A DNA stretch of 64,000 nt from Parahaliea maris (GCF_008064665.1 NZ_VRZA01000001.1:806001-870000); one strand, 5' to 3'. Shown: positions 44,485-54,126, counted from the first letter of the stretch. Numbers and translations: made by a program. The notes: generated from the sequence alone by a model not told the origin.

Positions 44485-47340
44485 TTACCCCCCCGGCCGC
44501 CCCCAGTCGTACTCCCGCAATGAGGGCGGCGCGGTAAATCTCGGGGTTTGGGGCTTGGCGAGGTCGGGGCGCTGCCCGGCGACAAACGCTGCCGCATTTT
44601 CGAACACCTTCTCCATCGTGACTGCCTCGCTTCCGGCAAGCGCCCCGCGAATGCCTTGCAGGAAGCCAAAGGTGAAGGCACCGTGCCCAACAGACGGCAT
44701 TTCCTGGGACTCTTCCCCGTCGCCTGCCGCGGCCAGCAGAGCGAAGGAGGAGGCAGCCGAACGCTTGGCCAATGGCATCAGGTCAAGCCCGCCTCCAATT
44801 TGTTCTGCATGACAGGTGTCCACGATCATGTAACGTCGACCGGAGGCCTTGCGCATACTCTCGAGGAAGGTGGTCCAAGGAATCATGCTTGTTACGCTTG
44901 CCGGCGCGTCATAGACCCGATCGAGATCCTCCAGGGTCGCATCCCGCGGCACAAAAAAATAATCTCCCCGATCGTTACTCAAGCCATGAGACGCGAGAAA
45001 TAGCACCACGGTGTCATCAGGGCCACTCTCTTCCAGCAGCTTGAGAGCCTGCTCAATATTGCGCTTGTCGGGCATCTGCCAACTGAGATCGGTCAGTGCC
45101 AGTGCCTGGATGTTATCGTAAAAGCTCGACAACTCATTACCGAACAACTGTTCGATCGCGAGAGCATCGTTAGCACTGAAACGCAGTTGCATCGTGTCGG
45201 GGTAATTGACGAAGGCAGACGCTCCAATCGATATCAGCAACAAATTCCGTTCGCTACCTTCAGCAGCAACTACACCACCGCCCAGCGTCACGCGGGTGTT
45301 CGCAATCCCCATGGCATCACCGGTCGATGCCTCGACCCTGATACGACTGTCCCGGGCCAGAAGCGGAATCCGGACCTTGGCCTCGCTCTGACCGACAAGT
45401 GCAGCGCGGTCAGCAAAGGGAACAACCGGAATATCGTTGACAAAAATATTGACCTCCTCAAGCGCAGCACCGGCTGATTCCAGGGAGAAACTCAACAAAT
45501 AGTCTGACTGGGCAACATTGCGTGTCTCCCATGGTGGCGCTGCCAGGCTGACGCGGGGCGATGACAACTGATGCAAGTCCGGCCCGGAAGCATTGTCCGG
45601 CAGGGGACGCCCCCGTAACGCTTCACTCAGCGCCCACCTCAGGATATCCGGCCGATACAGGACCCGCTCGAACTGGACTGCCCGGCTAAAGCGAACGGAG
45701 GTCAGGCTATCGTTTACGTGCCAACCGATATAGCGATCACCATAGGGCGAAGACACGTAGTGACCACTCGGCAACCACAGCACCCATTCGCCACTCCCCG
45801 GATGCCTGTAGGCGGCCACGACGTCTGAGCCCGTCGCGTAGTCGTACCAACGTAGCGTGCCATCGGACAGAGCCGCGACAACCATATTCTGTTGTGGCGC
45901 AATATTGACCTGCCAGGCGATACTCGGCAGCTCACGACGCCACATCACCGCGCCCTTTGCTGTGTACCGGGTGACAGACCATTCGCCTCCCAACACAAAG
46001 CTACTGCCGTCATCCGCAACATCGAGCGAGCGGATCAACTCGGTGGGAGGTGTATCCAGTGGACGACCGTTGAGCTGCGGACGCGTGGAGTCGCGCCATT
46101 GTTCCAGCCGGAGGGCCGGATGATTCTGGCTGGCCTCGAATGTGGCGCTCAAGGCATCGGCCTCCGAGGCCGGGCTCTGACTGCGCAGCGACACGGCCAG
46201 TCCCCCAATTCCCGGGAGCCGCGCCACAGCGCCATCCGCAGATACGAGCAGCTGACTATCCGGATTACTGAAATCCGTCACTTCTGCCCCTACATTGAAC
46301 AGGGTGTTGCCACCGGGATCCAGGGCAATCAACGCAGGGGTTTCAGTGGCGACTAGCAGACTGTTATCTTCCCTTACTGCCATCCAGGTGACTCGCAGTT
46401 TACTGGGCAAATCAGTCGACTCAGTCTGCTCACTATCCAGGGCAAACCGGTAGATGATACTGCGTCGCCCGGCGTGATCCCCGGCAGCAACGATCACCCC
46501 GCTGTCCTGGCGCCAGGCAACGGCCGGCAAGTTGCGTTGTTGCCCATCAGATGCAACGAATCGTTGTGCGGGTTCCAGGCTAACTGCATCCAGTACCAGG
46601 ACTTCCGCCCGGTCGAGCAGCCCAACCGCAAGCCACTTCTGGTCCGGGGATATCGCCGCACTGGCCGGTGTGCCGGCATCGATTCGGCGGGTGTTCGCCA
46701 CCCTCCCATCAGCATCATAGCGACGCACCAGGCCGTCTGCAGCCACGGCAATCAACTCGCCCGAGGACAGCCACTGAAGCCGTCGTACCATTGCCTGGTA
46801 CTCGTAGTCACTGTAAACCAGTTGCAATGAGGGAAAGGCGTAACAGGCAATGCCCGGTTTACCACTGGCAAAGGCCACACACAGGGACTCCCCACCTGGT
46901 GCAAAACGCAGCGTGCTGACGATATCCGGCAACCCATCCAGCACGCGAGTGATTGCGCCGGTATCGAGGTCGAGAAAGTAGATCGCAATCCCGGTAGGAC
47001 TGGAATTGGGGGTCCAGCCCGCAACCGCAATCGTCCCACTTCGCGGCTCCAGGTCAACCGAGTACAGCTGCCCAACGTGCCCTTGGGCAACGGGGATCCG
47101 ATAGGTACGATAGAGAGCCCCGTCGGAGGCATCCCAGACTCTCAGGGTTTTATCATCCGAGGCAGTAATGACAATATCGCGGGATTCGTCCAGGGCGAAC
47201 TCCCTGATAATCCCGCTATGAGCGCCTGTCTCGACGCGACTGATCGGCGTTCCCAACGGCAGTGCCGCAAAGCCGGGGCTCGCAAGCAAGCCCCACAATA
47301 CCAAGCCTGAGATCCAGAACCGGCTCAGGACTCTACACAA
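44485..47340 (-). CDS. Exported WD40/beta-propeller caspase-like peptidase (C14)
   Basis: 951 residues from a TTG; a typical signal peptide follows (RFWISGLVLWGLLASPGFA). Residues ~35-560 contain WD40-type repeats (for example ITASDDKTLRVWDASDGALY and DGTLRWYDYATG). The C-terminal ~260 residues form a caspase p20-type domain with the dyad His785 (LFLASHGLSND) and Cys843 (MIVDTCHAEQIGG). ISIGASAFVNYPDTMQLRFSAN marks the start of the domain. Caspase homologues cut after Arg/Lys or Asp; the preference here is unknown. The start lies 16 nt inside tpsA, so the two are coupled. It is probably periplasmic or surface-located and may act on the secreted partner. Confidence 0.88.
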   Translation of the reverse strand: MCRVLSRFWISGLVLWGLLASPGFAALPLGTPISRVETGAHSGIIREFALDESRDIVITASDDKTLRVWDASDGALYRTYRIPVAQGHVGQLYSVDLEPRSGTIAVAGWTPNSSPTGIAIYFLDLDTGAITRVLDGLPDIVSTLRFAPGGESLCVAFASGKPGIACYAFPSLQLVYSDYEYQAMVRRLQWLSSGELIAVAADGLVRRYDADGRVANTRRIDAGTPASAAISPDQKWLAVGLLDRAEVLVLDAVSLEPAQRFVASDGQQRNLPAVAWRQDSGVIVAAGDHAGRRSIIYRFALDSEQTESTDLPSKLRVTWMAVREDNSLLVATETPALIALDPGGNTLFNVGAEVTDFSNPDSQLLVSADGAVARLPGIGGLAVSLRSQSPASEADALSATFEASQNHPALRLEQWRDSTRPQLNGRPLDTPPTELIRSLDVADDGSSFVLGGEWSVTRYTAKGAVMWRRELPSIAWQVNIAPQQNMVVAALSDGTLRWYDYATGSDVVAAYRHPGSGEWVLWLPSGHYVSSPYGDRYIGWHVNDSLTSVRFSRAVQFERVLYRPDILRWALSEALRGRPLPDNASGPDLHQLSSPRVSLAAPPWETRNVAQSDYLLSFSLESAGAALEEVNIFVNDIPVVPFADRAALVGQSEAKVRIPLLARDSRIRVEASTGDAMGIANTRVTLGGGVVAAEGSERNLLLISIGASAFVNYPDTMQLRFSANDALAIEQLFGNELSSFYDNIQALALTDLSWQMPDKRNIEQALKLLEESGPDDTVVLFLASHGLSNDRGDYFFVPRDATLEDLDRVYDAPASVTSMIPWTTFLESMRKASGRRYMIVDTCHAEQIGGGLDLMPLAKRSAASSFALLAAAGDGEESQEMPSVGHGAFTFGFLQGIRGALAGSEAVTMEKVFENAAAFVAGQRPDLAKPQTPRFTAPPSLREYDWGRPGG

Positions 47341-50300
47341 GCAGCTTGCCTGCTATCGCTGAACACGTCCGGCGAAGCTCCATACATCCCTGAGTCGGCC
47401 CCGAGATTTGCCTCTGCCGCGGCCCCCTGGCCACCGCTGCTGCACTGCTCTTCTTCGGCGCCGCTGGCCTGCGCGTCCTGCTCGCCGCTTTCCAGTGCCT
47501 GCTCCTGACTGTCAGCCTCGTCGAGCACGGTGGCCAACTGCTCACCACCGCTGCCACCAGCACTGCCATCCGTGCCATCTCCACCGGTAGAGTCGCCCCC
47601 GGAGGTATCTCCCCCTGCGGTATCACCGCCAGAGCTGCCCCCGCCGGTTGAGCCACCGTCAGAGGTGTCACCACCGGTTGAGCCCCCACCAGATGTATCG
47701 CCACCTGAGGTGCCCCCTCCCGCTGAACCTCCTCCGGAAGCATCACCGCCGGTAGAGCCACTATCTGGGGTATCACCTCCCGTCGAACCCCCGCCGGAAG
47801 TGTCTCCACCGCTAGAGCCACCATCTGAGGCGTTACCTCCCGTCGCTCCCCCGCCGGAAGTGTCTCCACCGCTAGAGCCAACATCTGAGGCGTCACCTCC
47901 CGTCGCTCCTCCACTGGAGGTGTCACCGCCGGTTGAGCCACCACCTGAGGTGTCGCCTCCCGTCGAACTTCCACCGGTATTATCACCGCCCGTAGAGTCA
48001 CCACCGGAAGTGTCACCTCCAGTCGAGCCCCCAACAGAAATATCAACACCTGTGGAGCCACCACCTGAGGTGTCGCCTCCCGTCGCCCCCCCGCCGGAAG
48101 TATCACCGCCGGTAGAGCCTCCGCTCGAACTATCGCCACCGGTCGAACCTCCACCTGATGTGTCGCCACCCGTGGAGCCTCCACCCGAGCTATCGCCACC
48201 CGTAGAGCCTCCACCCGAGCTATCGCCACCCGTAGAGCCTCCGCCCGAGGTGTCACCGCCCGTGGAACCGCCCCCTGAAGTGTCGGAACCTGTGTCCGCC
48301 ACTGGCCGGTCCGGGGCAGGGGGAGCATCCGGAATGGCAGTGCCTGTTCCGGCGATCTCACCGGATGGGCCTGACGTCGCAGACTGGGGAGTCGGATCCA
48401 GGAAGGAACTCCCCCCTGACACCGTCGGGAAATTGGGGGGGGTTTCGCCGAACACGTTGCGAATGTTAAAGCAACCGGCTGGGTCGAACGCACAGTCGGT
48501 ATTGGGGGTAAACCTGTATGATTCGTCACCGCTGGATCGCAATCCGAACTCAGAACCAAAATATTCTCCGGGCAACGCCACCAGGTTTGCATCAGCGTCG
48601 AAATACAGCAGGCGAGCCACTTGCGCCACTCTGGTTTCACCTTCAACGTCGCTGCGTTCCAGCTCTCCCGGATAGACAAAAGTGCCATTCACGGCAAGCG
48701 TAGCTGAGGGGTCTGTTTGCTTGATGACCGTATCGAAAAATTCGATCTCATACCGCGCCGGCTGGGTTGTCAATTCATAGAGATAGCTGTCGAAGGGGGA
48801 CGAGGGAACCAGTATTTCCTCATAGTCCCCTGAAACGACATTGATGTAACTTTCCACATCAGCCCCTATCGACAGGGGTTCCTCCCAACCTGCATTGATA
48901 GTGGTATCAATCACCACTCCATCAACAGGCTCCCAATCTGGAAAGCTCAGGAGAAAACGCGGATCACCATCATCAATCGGAGTAGCAGTGAAATCCTCAC
49001 CGGCAATTAGCGAAGTGTTACTCAGCTCGAACCGCCAATCCAGGCGTGTGGTATCGTCAAATGTGACAAGAAACTCGTCAGAAAGAGTGGCCGGGGTCTC
49101 GAATCTACAGCTTCCCACGCAAACCCTGGCGCCCGTCAAATCGGCATAGAAATACTCGACAGGCCCCTCCTCCACGAACGGGTCATCCACTTCCGTCGAG
49201 ACTACCGAGAATCTGCTTACTTCATTACTGTCGCCGTCCACGAATGTGTAGCTGCCAGAGAAAATCTCAATATACTCACCTCCGGCATCGATGAATTCAT
49301 CGTAAGCGATTACAAAATCAAAGCTGGGGTCCGTCTCATCGATCTCTGACAGCACAGTTCCATCGCGATCCAGTTCCTGTGCATATCGGCAATCATCCCC
49401 ACAGCCCTCTCGAGGTCCTCGCAGTAAACGATAGTGTGTCGCCTGAAACCCAACGCCTTCCTCCAGAACGATTTCCGAGGTAGGGTCGGGGCCTGTAGGC
49501 TCCGGGGTAAAGGCAATTGTCCATGAGACGATGGCTTCCTCGTTCTCGTAAACAATCTCATATTCCACACCGATATCTTCCAGGACTGCTTCATTCAGCG
49601 GCTTTCCGTCATCGTCCTGAAGTTGGCCTGAGGAATAGTCTGCAGGATGATCCTCCGCCGCCATGAATATATCGCCACTGCCTGCGGTCAGAACGATATC
49701 CCCCGCCGTGACCAATTCAGCCGGTAGATAGAGGCTGCTCCCCGCATCGAGATTGACCGATTCCGCGAGCACCGTCGTACCATTTGCGAAAAACTGTATG
49801 TCACCCGCAGCAGAGGTTATGGCGAGCGGCCCCGCAATGTTGATCTCGCCAGAGAACACGCTCCCCTGGGCAGTGAGCGTGGCGCCACTCGCGCCAATCA
49901 GGCTACCCAATTCAATCGAGCCGGCACCCTCCACCGTGAAGGTGCCGGGTACTTCCACACTACCCACAGCAATTGTGGGAGCATCAAGTCCGGGGGCCAG
50001 GGGCCCGAGTGTGACACTGAAGTTCTCCGCGGGGTAACCGGCATTGCTATTGTTGTTGGCCTGAACCAGTGACTGCAGGGAAATCGATTGCGAGGCCTTG
50101 ATCGACAATGCTCCGCCCTGACTGAAGAGAGCCGGCACACCAGAGCCGGATACGCGAGCGCCTTCCAGGGTTGCACCGGATCCCGCTCCTGCAATGTAGG
50201 GATGCCCGATAACAGTATTACCCAGGGTAAGCAGTTCGGTGGCGCTGACCTGGCTGAAATTGGCCTGCAATTCGGCACCCGTCAGGTCCACGTTGCGCCC

Positions 50301-51275
50301 ATCAACACTGATATGTCCACCAGAGGCTGCGCTACCCCCAGCGTCCTCCCCGCTGAGTAACTGGCCGGAGACCTGGATATCCACGCCTTCACCCAACAGG
50401 CTGACGCCGGCGATAGAGCGTGCCTGGACAACCCCACTGACATTGATGGTGCTGTTGAGGGAGTCACCTGCCTGAGCAGCACTCAACACGATCCGCCCAC
50501 CGTCCGCGAGCAGAACACCCGCCTGATTGATTGCCTGTGTGACCGCCGCCCCCGCGCTGACACTTACCAGGCCATCACCGTAGAAATCCAGGGTGACGGC
50601 GGTTCCGGAACCCAATCCGATATGGCCGCTACGGGCGAGGATTTGACCACTACTGGCAACGTCTACTGTCGGCGCCACCAGCAATGCCAGCCCCTCGGTC
50701 ACAATGGTACCTGCAAGCTGGATCGACGCGTTTTCAGACCCCGCTGGTGACGCCAGGGAAATCGTCGACCCAACCGCCGGGTCAACGCCGTCGAGGAAAG
50801 CCTGGTCCGACAGGTCCAGGGTACTCGCGACCAGGCTACCGACGTTGATTTCAGCGCCCTCCCCGACCACGATACCGTTCCTATTGATGAGGAAGATCGA
50901 TCCCGCTCCCGTCAGGGTTCCAAGGAGTTCGGAAATCGAAGTCCCCGTAACCCGGTTCAGGGTTGCCGCACCCGCGCCGCCGCTATGTTCAAAGTGCACT
51001 CGCTCATCGGCGCCAATGCTGAATGAATCCCAGTTGATGATTGCACGAGACGCTGATTGTTCTATGTACGTCAGCTTGTCCTGTTGCAGGATAACGGCTT
51101 GCGCATCGCCCCCCACCACAATGCCGCCAGTTGGCTCCGACCTGACCGGCGCTGCATGCAACGTTGCCAGGGCCAGAGAGACAGCTATTGTCAGAGGTTT
51201 CAAGCTACGTTGGTCGCTGTAAACCGAATCGGGTGGGCAGGTGTGCTTGGCGGCGGCTGTAAGGTACTGGTTCAT
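47325..51275 (-). CDS. Two-partner secretion exoprotein (TpsA, filamentous haemagglutinin N-domain)
   Basis: 1316 residues from MNQYLTAAAK, with AAGGGA 5 nt upstream. An extended signal sequence (~48 residues) precedes the TPS domain: GGIVVGGDAQAVI, then GAATLNRVTGTSISELLGTL and SIFLINRNGIVVGEGA, the haemagglutination-activity signature. A beta-helix-like region follows to ~residue 520, then a mixed region with three Cys pairs (GCGDDC, VCVGSC, DCAFDPAGC). Residues ~995-1240 are a Gly/Ser/Thr/Asp repeat (unit ~SGGGSTGGDT). The last ~45 residues contain EEEQCSSGG and RQAACVES. It is encoded just after its TpsB and is presumably exposed at or released from the cell surface. Confidence 0.93.
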   Translation of the reverse strand: MNQYLTAAAKHTCPPDSVYSDQRSLKPLTIAVSLALATLHAAPVRSEPTGGIVVGGDAQAVILQQDKLTYIEQSASRAIINWDSFSIGADERVHFEHSGGAGAATLNRVTGTSISELLGTLTGAGSIFLINRNGIVVGEGAEINVGSLVASTLDLSDQAFLDGVDPAVGSTISLASPAGSENASIQLAGTIVTEGLALLVAPTVDVASSGQILARSGHIGLGSGTAVTLDFYGDGLVSVSAGAAVTQAINQAGVLLADGGRIVLSAAQAGDSLNSTINVSGVVQARSIAGVSLLGEGVDIQVSGQLLSGEDAGGSAASGGHISVDGRNVDLTGAELQANFSQVSATELLTLGNTVIGHPYIAGAGSGATLEGARVSGSGVPALFSQGGALSIKASQSISLQSLVQANNNSNAGYPAENFSVTLGPLAPGLDAPTIAVGSVEVPGTFTVEGAGSIELGSLIGASGATLTAQGSVFSGEINIAGPLAITSAAGDIQFFANGTTVLAESVNLDAGSSLYLPAELVTAGDIVLTAGSGDIFMAAEDHPADYSSGQLQDDDGKPLNEAVLEDIGVEYEIVYENEEAIVSWTIAFTPEPTGPDPTSEIVLEEGVGFQATHYRLLRGPREGCGDDCRYAQELDRDGTVLSEIDETDPSFDFVIAYDEFIDAGGEYIEIFSGSYTFVDGDSNEVSRFSVVSTEVDDPFVEEGPVEYFYADLTGARVCVGSCRFETPATLSDEFLVTFDDTTRLDWRFELSNTSLIAGEDFTATPIDDGDPRFLLSFPDWEPVDGVVIDTTINAGWEEPLSIGADVESYINVVSGDYEEILVPSSPFDSYLYELTTQPARYEIEFFDTVIKQTDPSATLAVNGTFVYPGELERSDVEGETRVAQVARLLYFDADANLVALPGEYFGSEFGLRSSGDESYRFTPNTDCAFDPAGCFNIRNVFGETPPNFPTVSGGSSFLDPTPQSATSGPSGEIAGTGTAIPDAPPAPDRPVADTGSDTSGGGSTGGDTSGGGSTGGDSSGGGSTGGDSSGGGSTGGDTSGGGSTGGDSSSGGSTGGDTSGGGATGGDTSGGGSTGVDISVGGSTGGDTSGGDSTGGDNTGGSSTGGDTSGGGSTGGDTSSGGATGGDASDVGSSGGDTSGGGATGGNASDGGSSGGDTSGGGSTGGDTPDSGSTGGDASGGGSAGGGTSGGDTSGGGSTGGDTSDGGSTGGGSSGGDTAGGDTSGGDSTGGDGTDGSAGGSGGEQLATVLDEADSQEQALESGEQDAQASGAEEEQCSSGGQGAAAEANLGADSGMYGASPDVFSDSRQAACVES
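47590..48290 (-). repeat. Coding tandem repeats in tpsA (about 30-bp units)
   Basis: More than twenty imperfect units encoding roughly SGGGSTGGDT follow each other with many single-residue variants and some shortened units. The complementary strand is open too and reads as a Pro-rich pseudo-protein (PPVEPPPEVS-like), which is a by-product of the repeat composition. Slippage could vary the length of the stalk-like segment. Confidence 0.9.
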
Positions 51276-51290
51276 GGAATCCCTTCCCAC

Positions 51291-53006
51291 TCAGAAGCTG
51301 AAAGAAACGGCGCCGAAAACACGCGCGTCGCGGTTGCCTTCGGCAAATACATCGCGTGTAAGAGGCTTCGCTATTTCGATGTAACCGGTAACCGAAGAGC
51401 CGAGATCGATCCTCAAGCCCCCCCCTGCTGCGGCCGCTGATTCACTGCGCTCGCTATTCACCACCTCAGTTTTATTTCGCACATAACCTATATCGTAAAA
51501 TACGTACGGTTCCGCCTTGCGGACCAGCCCCCCTCCCTGGTGTAAATACCGCAGCTCCAGCTTGAGGCCCGCCCCGGAATCGCCGTACAACTCGGACGGG
51601 TCATAGCCCCGGCCAAACAGCTCACCGCCAAAGCCATAGCCCTCTGAATTAAGAACGTTGTCAAAGGCTACCTGGCCGTCCAGCGCCACCAGCAGGCTCA
51701 ACGCCGGCGACAGTGACTGCAAACGCGCCGCATAGAGGTTCAACTTGGTGAAGTCGAGTTCAGCCTGTGGACGGGAAACAAAGTCGGAGTCCGGATCAGT
51801 TGCATTCAGGACATCCAGGCCATGGCTGACCGTTGCATCCACGATATTGACCCCACCCAGTGAATCATAGAGGTCCCAGGTAAGCCCCAGGCGCAAAGCC
51901 CTGACCCTGTCCTCGCTGAGTGTGAGTCCCTGGATTTGCACTTCTCCATCGTAGTAGGAAAATTGGCCGTTGAATGTCAGGTTCTGTGCTCGTGAACGCC
52001 AGAGTGGGTAAGAAAGCCCCATAACTGCGCTTTCGGAGTCGGTTTCAAGCCCTCTGAGCTGGACTCCCTGATCCGGTTCCGACCTGACCACATAGCCACT
52101 GGCCAGCAACCGCAGGCCATTATCCCCGAGCGGGGACTCTAGCCGGGCCGAAACGAAATTCAATTCGTCGTTGCCCGTGGAACTGATGAAGATACCGCCG
52201 CTAACATGAGTATCGAACAAGGTATTCGCGTTGAATTCCAACCGCCCTCTGGTTGGACCGAGGTACTCGCTCCCGCGATTATCAACACCGGCGAGGCCGT
52301 CAAAAGCAGTGCGAATGACGTCGACAACCAGGCTGGCGGAGCCGAATCCTTCACCGGGAACCAGGGTCGACTGCGCATAAATGCCATCGAGGTCATTGAC
52401 CAACAGCATATAGCGCTCTATCGAGGCTATGTGTACAGGGCGCTCCTGTTTGAGTTGCTCGAGGTATCCAGCGATCACCTCGCTGTTTTTGGGCGCATCG
52501 CCGCGGATTACCACCTGGTCGATGTAACCTTCAACTACCTGCAGCTGAACCACGCCCCCTGCGACATCTTGCTCGGGAACCAGAACCTGGGAGAGCACAT
52601 AGCCATCACTGCGATAACGGCGGGTGATCGCCTCGGCAATCAGGTACAGGTCAGCCAGTGACATCGGACCGCCAAGGCGGTCGGTAAACAGCGGCCTCAA
52701 GTCATCCATCGCATAGGCGGTAACGCCCGTCAGGTGGATATCATTAACCTCAATAGAGATGTCTTCCATACCCTCGGGGACAACCGGCAGCGGCATTTCA
52801 CGGCGCGTACTCCCTGACGGCGTGTCGGCCTGAGGTTTCTTGCGCCCTTCAAACTGTTTCTGCAATTGGCCTGGAAGCACCGTACCAGGGATACGCTGTG
52901 CCGCCGCAGGCAGGGAAAAGAGCATGATGGTGCTGCAAAGTGCAGCCAGCAGAGCGGCTGTCGAACTTTGGCCCTCTCGCAAACCCCCGACTCGGGTGTA
53001 GATCAT
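51291..53006 (-). CDS. Two-partner secretion transporter (TpsB, ShlB/FhaC/HecB family)
   Basis: 571 residues from MIYTRVGGLREG, preceded by GGAGGGGG; a longer frame opens at a TTG 6 codons upstream. A signal peptide (LCSTIMLFSLPAAA) is followed by two POTRA-type domains (EVNDIHLTGVTAYAMDDL and GYVLSQVLVPEQDVAGGVVQ) and a 16-strand outer-membrane barrel. LFGRGYDPSEL holds the conserved loop-6 RGY motif, and the chain ends in Phe (GAVSFSF), as expected for BAM insertion. It exports TpsA across the outer membrane. It is the first gene of the tpsB-tpsA-caspase operon. Confidence 0.94.
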   Translation of the reverse strand: MIYTRVGGLREGQSSTAALLAALCSTIMLFSLPAAAQRIPGTVLPGQLQKQFEGRKKPQADTPSGSTRREMPLPVVPEGMEDISIEVNDIHLTGVTAYAMDDLRPLFTDRLGGPMSLADLYLIAEAITRRYRSDGYVLSQVLVPEQDVAGGVVQLQVVEGYIDQVVIRGDAPKNSEVIAGYLEQLKQERPVHIASIERYMLLVNDLDGIYAQSTLVPGEGFGSASLVVDVIRTAFDGLAGVDNRGSEYLGPTRGRLEFNANTLFDTHVSGGIFISSTGNDELNFVSARLESPLGDNGLRLLASGYVVRSEPDQGVQLRGLETDSESAVMGLSYPLWRSRAQNLTFNGQFSYYDGEVQIQGLTLSEDRVRALRLGLTWDLYDSLGGVNIVDATVSHGLDVLNATDPDSDFVSRPQAELDFTKLNLYAARLQSLSPALSLLVALDGQVAFDNVLNSEGYGFGGELFGRGYDPSELYGDSGAGLKLELRYLHQGGGLVRKAEPYVFYDIGYVRNKTEVVNSERSESAAAAGGGLRIDLGSSVTGYIEIAKPLTRDVFAEGNRDARVFGAVSFSF

Positions 53007-53083
53007 TCGCAGCCCCCTCCGCAAATGTACTGCGAACCAGTGCTGCCGGTGCTGCAGTTTTTAGTTTTCTAATTGAATTGATC

Positions 53084-53112
53084 TTGAACAATCTAGTTTC
53101 CCTGCCTATAAA
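53084..53112 (+). promoter_or_regulatory. Promoter of the OmpA-like gene with overlapping inverted repeat
   Basis: TTGAAC (53084-53089) and TATAAA (53107-53112) are separated by 17 bp. CTAGTTT (53093-53099) and AAACTAG (53110-53116) form an inverted repeat over the spacer and -10, so a repressor could block here. The surrounding ~70 bp are strikingly AT-rich. The divergent tpsB promoter should be in the same stretch, but I could not fix its boxes. Confidence 0.6.
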
Positions 53113-53148
53113 CTAGCAACTATTACCTAAGAGGGGAGAGCCAATTCC

Positions 53149-54126
53149 GTGATGCACTTCACATTTCACCGCCAGGCCAGGACGGGAAGGATCCTGCTCG
53201 CCATACTTGCCCTGTTTGGTTCACAAGCCAGCTGGCCGGCAGAATATTCTCACGATATCCCCTTAACATGGCAGGAACCCGAGGTGCGCCTCCGCGTACT
53301 TGGTGGCCAGGGCAACAGCGTAAACATCGGTAATCCCCTTCGTTTTGGGATAGAAACCCGGGTACCGGCTTACTGTTATCTGGTGAGAACTGCGACCGAT
53401 GGCTCCCGCTGGTACTGGGGGGGGACCGCCTGCTCACCGGGCGCAGGAAAACTGAACGGGAGAGTGATGATTCCCTCCTCGGGCGCCCTGAAAGTGGAAC
53501 CACCAGCGGGCGACGAACAGCTCAGTGTCTGGCTCACACCTGAACCACTGCCAGGACTATCCACCACACCACCCGAAGAGGGCTGGAAGAGCCTGCCGCC
53601 ACAGGAAGCTGATGAGCTCTCCCAGGCCCTGCAGGCTTTCGCCCGCCAGGGTGCACTTGCCGGCTCTACCACTACCTATACCGTGAAGAGCATGGGAGAT
53701 GACCTGCAGTTCACTACCAGGGCCATTCTGCGACAGGTAGAAGCTGCTCAATCCTCCCCACGGAACGGCAGCACCGTGACCAGTTTCAGCGTCGACGCCA
53801 TTCGGTTCGAGTTCGGCACGGCCGTCCCTACCGACTCCGGTATTGCCCAGATGGACGCGTTCGGCGAAGCCATGCTGGACCCCATGCTCGCTGACATGAA
53901 AGTCCTTATCGCCGGCCACACGGATGATCAGGGCAGCGCCGACCTGAACCAGGACCTTTCCATCCAACGTTCCATGGCAGTAAAGTCCTATTTTTGTGAT
54001 AACTATGGCGTGGACCCCCAGCGTGTCCTGTTGCAGGGGTTTGGAGAGTCACGACCGACAGTTCCCAACGACAGTGAGCAGAATCGCGCCCGAAATCGTC
54101 GGGTAGAGATTACCTTTATGTACTGA
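53149..54126 (+). CDS. OmpA-domain peptidoglycan-associated protein with DUF4384-like N-terminal domain
   Basis: 325 residues from GTG (an ATG is the next codon) with GAGGGGAGAG upstream. A signal peptide ends near residue 31 (SQASWPA). Residues ~40-130 resemble DUF4384 (VNIGNPLRFGIETRVPAYCYLVRTATDGS), a domain often linked to kinases and caspases. The C-terminal OmpA-like domain (VDAIRFEFGTAVPTDSGIAQ, LIAGHTDDQGSADLNQDLS, FGESRPTVPN, ARNRRVEI) binds peptidoglycan through its Asp/Arg pair. It is divergent from tpsB and 112 bp before a kinase. A role in anchoring the module to the wall is inferred. Confidence 0.85.
   Translation: MMHFTFHRQARTGRILLAILALFGSQASWPAEYSHDIPLTWQEPEVRLRVLGGQGNSVNIGNPLRFGIETRVPAYCYLVRTATDGSRWYWGGTACSPGAGKLNGRVMIPSSGALKVEPPAGDEQLSVWLTPEPLPGLSTTPPEEGWKSLPPQEADELSQALQAFARQGALAGSTTTYTVKSMGDDLQFTTRAILRQVEAAQSSPRNGSTVTSFSVDAIRFEFGTAVPTDSGIAQMDAFGEAMLDPMLADMKVLIAGHTDDQGSADLNQDLSIQRSMAVKSYFCDNYGVDPQRVLLQGFGESRPTVPNDSEQNRARNRRVEITFMY

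Noticed and set aside
47530-48675. A 381-residue Pro-rich open frame on the plus strand opposite tpsA
   Set aside because: It is the complement of the Gly/Ser/Asp repeat. Its PPVEPPPEVS-like pattern follows directly from the repeat composition, with no ribosome site or family match, whereas tpsA has a signal peptide and TPS domain.
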